Shown here piece after piece: positions 6,963-9,987 of a DNA stretch of 9,987 nt. The stretch lies in NCBI GenBank assembly GCA_905198865.1, contig CAJKEB010000062.1, positions 1-9,987 of the forward strand, given 5' to 3'. Every line of letters begins with the position of its first letter. The stretch's first letter is position 1. A program made the translations under genes and the position numbers. Source of the DNA: an uncultured Eubacteriales bacterium. GTDB lineage: Bacteria; Bacillota; Clostridia; Monoglobales; Monoglobaceae. The notes under the pieces were generated by a model. It ran no database searches. It was not told where the DNA came from and worked only from the letters and a program-made list of their open reading frames with translations.

Positions 6963-8126
6963 ATGAAATACAGCGATATTAAAGTAACAGATTCAATCAG
7001 ATACGTAGGCGTTAACGACTATGACCTCGACTTGTTCGAGGGGCAGTATATAATCCCAAGCGGTGTTGCATATAACTCATACGTTATTTTAGACGACAAA
7101 ATAACAATTATGGACACCGTCGATAAGAGAGCCTGCAAGGAATGGCTGGCTAATCTTGATGAGGTACTCGGCGGCAAAAAGCCCGAATATCTTGTGGTTC
7201 AGCACATGGAGCCGGATCATGCGGCAAGCATTCAGGTACTGGCTGAAAAGTACCCCGATGTTAAAATCGTAGGCAATGCAAAGACCTTCGGTATGATAAA
7301 CCAGTTCTTTGACTTTGATATAAGCGGCAGAGAGGTAACTGTCAAAGAGGGCGACACACTTGAACTCGGCTCGCACACTCTGACTTTTGTTATGGCTCCT
7401 ATGGTTCACTGGCCGGAGGTTATGGTGACATACGAAAGCTCTGAAAAAGTCCTGTTTTCAGCCGACGGCTTCGGAAAGTTCGGCACACTTGATACTGACG
7501 AGGAATGGGACTGCGAAGCACGCCGCTATTACTTTAACATTGTCGGAAAGTACGGCGCTCAGGTTCAGGCTCTGCTCAAAAAGGCGGCAGGTCTTGACAT
7601 AGAAATCATCTGTCCTCTGCACGGACCCATTCTCACAGAGGATTTGGGACATTACATCGGTCTTTATGATACATGGAGCAGCTACAAGCCTGAAAGCGAA
7701 GGCGTGTTTATCGCATACGCCTCAGTATACGGCAATACGAAACAGGCAGCCGAGGCACTTGCGGATATGCTCAAGGAAAAGGGCGTTAAGGTTTCAATCG
7801 CTGACCTCTCTCGCGATGACTGGGCAGAATGTGTCGAGGACGCTTTCAGATATGACAGACTTGTCGTTGCCTCGCCAACCTATGACGGCGGAATATTCAC
7901 TACCGCTCATGAATTCATCGAGCACCTTAAGGCAAAGACCTACAGAAACCGCAAGGTCGGCATAATCGAAAACGGCACATGGGCGCCCATGGCAGGTAAA
8001 AAGATAAGAGAAGCCTTTGAATCAATGAAGGACATTGAAATAGTTGAACCGATGGTTACAATCAGATCCGCAGTCAAGCCGGAAACACTCGAGCAGCTTA
8101 AGGCATTAGCCGACGCATTGGCATAA
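6963..8126 (+). CDS. fprA: Class A flavodiiron protein (oxygen / nitric oxide reductase)
   Basis: Cytoplasmic enzyme that reduces O2 to water and/or NO to N2O, with electrons usually delivered by rubredoxin; it protects anaerobes from oxygen and nitrosative stress. At 387 residues it has the minimal two-domain layout. A metallo-beta-lactamase-like diiron domain (about 1-245) carries the ligand set H81-x-E83-x-D85, H149 (APMVHWPE), D168 (LFSADGFGKFG) and H220 (ICPLHGP), all present. A flavodoxin-like FMN domain (about 247-387) has the phosphate loop SVYGNT (254-259), SPTYDGG and NGTWAPMAG. No C-terminal rubredoxin or flavin reductase domain is fused, so an external electron donor is needed. 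The start is set by AGGAGG with a 7-base spacer. It is monocistronic from its own promoter. Whether O2 or NO is the true substrate cannot be read from sequence. Confidence 0.95.
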   Translation: MKYSDIKVTDSIRYVGVNDYDLDLFEGQYIIPSGVAYNSYVILDDKITIMDTVDKRACKEWLANLDEVLGGKKPEYLVVQHMEPDHAASIQVLAEKYPDVKIVGNAKTFGMINQFFDFDISGREVTVKEGDTLELGSHTLTFVMAPMVHWPEVMVTYESSEKVLFSADGFGKFGTLDTDEEWDCEARRYYFNIVGKYGAQVQALLKKAAGLDIEIICPLHGPILTEDLGHYIGLYDTWSSYKPESEGVFIAYASVYGNTKQAAEALADMLKEKGVKVSIADLSRDDWAECVEDAFRYDRLVVASPTYDGGIFTTAHEFIEHLKAKTYRNRKVGIIENGTWAPMAGKKIREAFESMKDIEIVEPMVTIRSAVKPETLEQLKALADALA

Positions 8127-8138
8127 AACATAAAATAT

Positions 8139-8164
8139 AACGGGAGGGCGCAAGCTCTCCCGTT
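8139..8164. terminator. Bidirectional hairpin terminator between convergent genes
   Basis: AACGGGAGGG (8139-8148) pairs with CTCTCCCGTT (8155-8164), one G-U pair included, closed by a C-G pair over a GCAA tetraloop. Downstream on the plus strand there is only a short T run (8163-8165), so it is a modest terminator for fprA (stop at 8124-8126). On the minus strand the stem is followed by a T-rich tail, so it can also end the convergent ATPase transcript. Confidence 0.7.
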
Positions 8165-8218
8165 TAAAAAACTAAAAAGCGATATCTAACCAAAAGTCAG
8201 GCACTGCTTTCTCAGTTC

Positions 8219-9427
8219 TTAAAATTCATCACTTAACAAAAAGTCTGCAATATGCATTGTTTTTATACCCTCATAATTTCCGCCCGCGAAGTCATCTGTC
8301 GTTAAAAGGTATTTGGGATAATTATCTCGTATCTCAAGCAAGCGGCTGTATTCACGCTGTTCAGTTTCCTCGGATTTGATTTCTTTAGTTACCTGAACAT
8401 AGATTTTATCCCCTTGTTTCTCGGCAATAAAATCTATTTCTCCGTTTGATGTTTTTCCGATGTTAACCGAATATCCTCTCCGACACAATTCAAGGTACAC
8501 GACATTTTCAAGCATAGCAGCAACTGATGTAGGCTTGTATCCGAGAATACTGTAACGAAGAGCTGTATCCGCAAGATAAAATTTTTCCTGTGTTTTTAAA
8601 AGTTTTTTTCCTTGAATATCGTAACGTGAACAACGGTGCAGTATATATGCACTTTCCAGTTTTTCAAGATAACTGTAAACAGTTTCATTGTCAATCGTCC
8701 TGTGTTCGCTTTTCAGGTAATCGGATATTGATTTTGCCGAGAAGGTTTTTCCGACATTATCAAATGCAAATTTTACAATGCGTTCAAGCTGGTCTACCTT
8801 GCGAACCCGGTTTCGTTTTACTATATCCGAAAATATTGTGGAATTATAAATATCCCGCACGATTGTATATATTTCATCCTCCGTGTATTTTTGAAGATGT
8901 GTTGCCGGAAAGCCTCCAGATCTGATGTATTCAATCAATTCATCTTTGGGTTTCTTTATCTTTTCGTATTCTTTTTTGAAATTCAGATATTCAGCAAATG
9001 AAAGGGTAAAAATGCGAAAGGTAATATATCTGCCGGTAAGGTATGTTTCAATTTCCGATGACAACATACGAGAGTTTGAGCCTGTTACATAAATATCAAC
9101 ATTATAATCCGATGCAAGTGAGTTTACAGTTCTTTCCCAATGCTTTATTTCCTGAACTTCGTCCAAAAATAAATATGTTTTTTCATCATCAGAAAGCTTG
9201 CTTTTTAATTCGACAAACATTTCCTTTGCTGTCATATCCTCATATTCCATTGAATCAAAGCGATAGCTTACAATTCTTTCTTCAGGAATACCGAGTTTTT
9301 TAAGCTCTTCCATAATCATTTTCAAAATTGTGGATTTCCCGCAACGACGCACACCGGTCAGTATTTTCACAAATGGCGCATCTGCATATCTCATTATTTT
9401 GTCTAAATACATAGGTCTGTAAATCAT
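8219..9427 (-). CDS. AAA+ ATPase with C-terminal DUF4143 (AAA_14 family)
   Basis: A 402-residue protein of a widespread accessory family whose function is not established. The N-terminal ATPase has Walker A GVRRCGKST (25-33), Walker B TYLFLDEVQ (84-92, D89/E90) and a sensor-like YVTGSNSRML (113-122). DUF4143 starts near GGFP (171-174), continues through a winged-helix-like segment (about 212-265), and ends in a PD-(D/E)XK-like fold with ENVVYLEL (307-314), GEIDFIAEK (329-337) and IYVQVTKEI (342-350). The nuclease-fold motif has Gln-Val-Thr where active nucleases have a Glu/Gln-x-Lys, so catalysis is uncertain. The start at 9427 is chosen because GGAG (9437-9440) lies 9 bases upstream; the in-frame ATG at 9434 directly abuts GGAG and is too close. 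The gene is visibly richer in AT than nifJ or fprA, consistent with acquisition. It is transcribed alone. Confidence 0.88.
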   Translation of the reverse strand: MIYRPMYLDKIMRYADAPFVKILTGVRRCGKSTILKMIMEELKKLGIPEERIVSYRFDSMEYEDMTAKEMFVELKSKLSDDEKTYLFLDEVQEIKHWERTVNSLASDYNVDIYVTGSNSRMLSSEIETYLTGRYITFRIFTLSFAEYLNFKKEYEKIKKPKDELIEYIRSGGFPATHLQKYTEDEIYTIVRDIYNSTIFSDIVKRNRVRKVDQLERIVKFAFDNVGKTFSAKSISDYLKSEHRTIDNETVYSYLEKLESAYILHRCSRYDIQGKKLLKTQEKFYLADTALRYSILGYKPTSVAAMLENVVYLELCRRGYSVNIGKTSNGEIDFIAEKQGDKIYVQVTKEIKSEETEQREYSRLLEIRDNYPKYLLTTDDFAGGNYEGIKTMHIADFLLSDEF

Positions 9428-9450
9428 AAATAACATCTCCGATTGTACAT

Positions 9451-9479
9451 AGTATACCGCAATTTAATTCAAAAGTCAA
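9451..9479 (-). promoter_or_regulatory. Promoter of the AAA+/DUF4143 gene
   Basis: On the minus strand TTGACT (9474-9479), exactly 17 bases and TATACT (9451-9456) make a near-consensus promoter. The predicted start near 9444 leaves a leader of fewer than 20 bases, just enough for the GGAG ribosome binding site. Confidence 0.8.
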
Positions 9480-9508
9480 TAGTTTTGCGTATATAATCGC
9501 AAAACTAT
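9479..9508. promoter_or_regulatory. Perfect 11-bp inverted repeat, candidate operator
   Basis: ATAGTTTTGCG (9479-9489) and CGCAAAACTAT (9498-9508) are exact inverted copies around an 8-base AT spacer. The repeat shares one base with the -35 box of the ATPase promoter and lies immediately upstream, where an activator or repressor would bind. It lacks a T tract in either direction, so terminator function is unlikely. The binding protein is unknown. Confidence 0.6.
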
Positions 9509-9603
9509 GTATTCATTCCTTAAGTTGCGGTTTTTGTGTTTCCTTTTCAAATGCATAGAATAATCCCTCAAGGGGTCAGTGCCTATATTTGTATGAAACA
9601 TAT

Positions 9604-9753
9604 TTACATTATGAGCGGATTCGATGAATAATAGACCTTTTTATAGCAGCAAAAGAATATACTGGATTTATAAGCCTCTCTGAAGCCAGAACGCCCGTCA
9701 ACACAGAATAAATCTACGTTTTTAACTCCTCTGCTTTTGAGTTCGTTAATAAG
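9604..9753 (-). pseudogene. Remnant of an IS256/Mutator-family transposase
   Basis: Reading the minus strand from 9753, the frame gives LINELKSRGVKNVDLFCVDG then RSGFREAYKS before unrecognised residues and a TAA at 9604-9606. The pattern NELK-RGV-(x)n-CVDG-xxGF-EA is the core of IS256-type transposases around one of the catalytic aspartates. Only about 30 codons are recognisable in what is normally a protein of about 400 residues, and there is no start signal. The bases just after the stop, on the minus strand, include ACAAATATAGGCACTGACC, possibly the remains of an element end. The assignment rests on motif recognition, not a search. Confidence 0.6.
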
Positions 9754-9756
9754 GTT

Positions 9757-9790
9757 AAAGGCGGAGCTGATTCATTCGGCTCCGCTTTTT
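9757..9790 (+). terminator. Unassigned rho-independent terminator, plus strand
   Basis: GCGGAGC (9761-9767) and GCTCCGC (9779-9785) pair, with AAAG/TTTT pairs extending the stem at its base, an 11-base loop, and five T residues at 9786-9790. It is a textbook terminator for rightward transcription, but I see no plus-strand gene ending nearby. It may be left from a lost gene, or end a short non-coding transcript. The rest of 9509-9856 that is not assigned here shows no gene. Confidence 0.7.
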
Positions 9791-9809
9791 GTTTATTAAA
9801 AAGTGCTGC

Positions 9810-9852
9810 AAAATAATAAATTCCTGTAGAACAGCGTTCTACAGGAATTTAT
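9810..9852 (-). terminator. Terminator of the tRNA-Asn/tRNA-Glu transcript
   Basis: A perfect 17-bp inverted repeat (left arm 9816-9832, right arm 9836-9852) with a 3-base loop begins 3 bases after the CCA end of tRNA-Glu in the minus-strand sense. TTATTTT follows the stem. Position and tail fit a rho-independent terminator for the tRNA operon. Confidence 0.85.
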
Positions 9853-9855
9853 CGA

Positions 9856-9930
9856 TGGTGATCCCGAGGGGAATTGAACCCCTGTTACCGCCGTGAAAGG
9901 GCGGTGTCTTAACCTCTTGACCACGGGACC
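9856..9930 (-). tRNA. tRNA-Glu (anticodon TTC)
   Basis: On the minus strand the sequence folds as a complete cloverleaf of 75 bases with encoded CCA (plus-strand TGG at 9856-9858). The acceptor arm GGTCCCG pairs with CGGGATC, the anticodon arm CCGCC/GGCGG encloses loop CTTTCAC with anticodon TTC (9895-9897), and the T arm is AGGGG/CCCCT around TTCAATT. It is the second gene of a minus-strand tRNA pair. Confidence 0.95.
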
Positions 9931-9933
9931 ATG

Positions 9934-9987
9934 TGGCTCCTCCAGTTGGACTCGAACCAACGACCCTTCGGTTAACAGCCGAATGCT
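9934..9987 (-). tRNA. tRNA-Asn (anticodon GTT), partial at window edge
   Basis: The 3' part of a tRNA on the minus strand: anticodon loop CTGTTAA with anticodon GTT (9974-9976) in a TTCGG/CCGAA stem, T arm GTTGG/CCAAC around TTCGAGT, and an encoded CCA (plus-strand TGG at 9934-9936). The 5' acceptor strand and D arm lie beyond the window. Only 3 bases separate it from tRNA-Glu, so both are surely co-transcribed. Confidence 0.92.

Noticed and set aside
9428..9436. ATG at 9434-9436 (minus strand) as the ATPase start
   Set aside because: GGAG is directly adjacent to it, leaving no spacer; the ATG at 9425-9427 has a proper 9-base distance.
8199..9584. 8-bp inverted repeat AGGCACTG (8199-8206) / CAGTGCCT (9577-9584) flanking the ATPase gene, considered as cassette ends
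   Set aside because: An 8-base match between flanks of this size is expected by chance about once; the neighbouring bases do not extend the match.
1..9987. CRISPR array or multi-gene defence island
   Set aside because: No regularly spaced direct repeats, no cas-like proteins, and the only defence-adjacent candidate is a single AAA+/DUF4143 gene of unknown role.

Overview
The window looks like chromosomal DNA from a strictly anaerobic, low-to-mid GC Gram-positive bacterium of the Clostridia, probably Ruminococcus/Oscillospiraceae-like. The basis is a single-chain pyruvate:ferredoxin oxidoreductase, a class A flavodiiron protein, AGGAGG ribosome binding sites, extended -10 promoters and the style of the dispersed GC-rich intergenic repeats. 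The species cannot be named from sequence alone.

Layout, left to right. Bases 1-150 are a non-coding, hairpin-rich repeat. A rho-independent terminator (145-182) closes nifJ (203-3742, minus strand), which has its own strong promoter and a hairpin at the very start of its leader. Behind that promoter is a decayed segment (about 3888-4867): a broken XRE-type regulator on the minus strand, back to back with an N-terminally truncated DUF4143 protein on the plus strand. Next comes a two-gene plus-strand operon, an AI-2E/PerM-type permease (4948-6120) and an OmpR-family response regulator (6142-6831) whose receiver domain lacks the usual phosphorylation residues. A flavodiiron protein gene, fprA (6963-8126), follows with its own promoter.

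fprA converges on an AT-rich, complete AAA+ ATPase/DUF4143 gene (8219-9427, minus strand), and a bidirectional hairpin terminator lies between them. The ATPase promoter abuts a perfect 11-bp inverted repeat that looks like an operator. The stretch 9509-9855 holds a remnant of an IS256/Mutator-type transposase, an unassigned plus-strand terminator and a very strong minus-strand terminator. The window ends in a tRNA-Asn/tRNA-Glu pair on the minus strand; tRNA-Asn runs off the edge.

How the genes fit together. PFOR generates acetyl-CoA and reduced ferredoxin and is oxygen-labile. FprA removes oxygen or nitric oxide using reducing power that can come from the same low-potential electron pool, so the core genes suit an anaerobe that meets occasional oxygen. 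The permease and atypical regulator appear co-transcribed, but no sensor kinase is nearby. The accessory layer (two DUF4143 ATPase copies, one broken; a dead XRE gene; a dead transposase beside tRNA genes) shows repeated gain and loss in the gaps between housekeeping genes. I found no CRISPR array, no rRNA and no convincing multi-gene novel defence system. The most unusual items are the degenerate response regulator and the ATPase gene with its palindromic operator.
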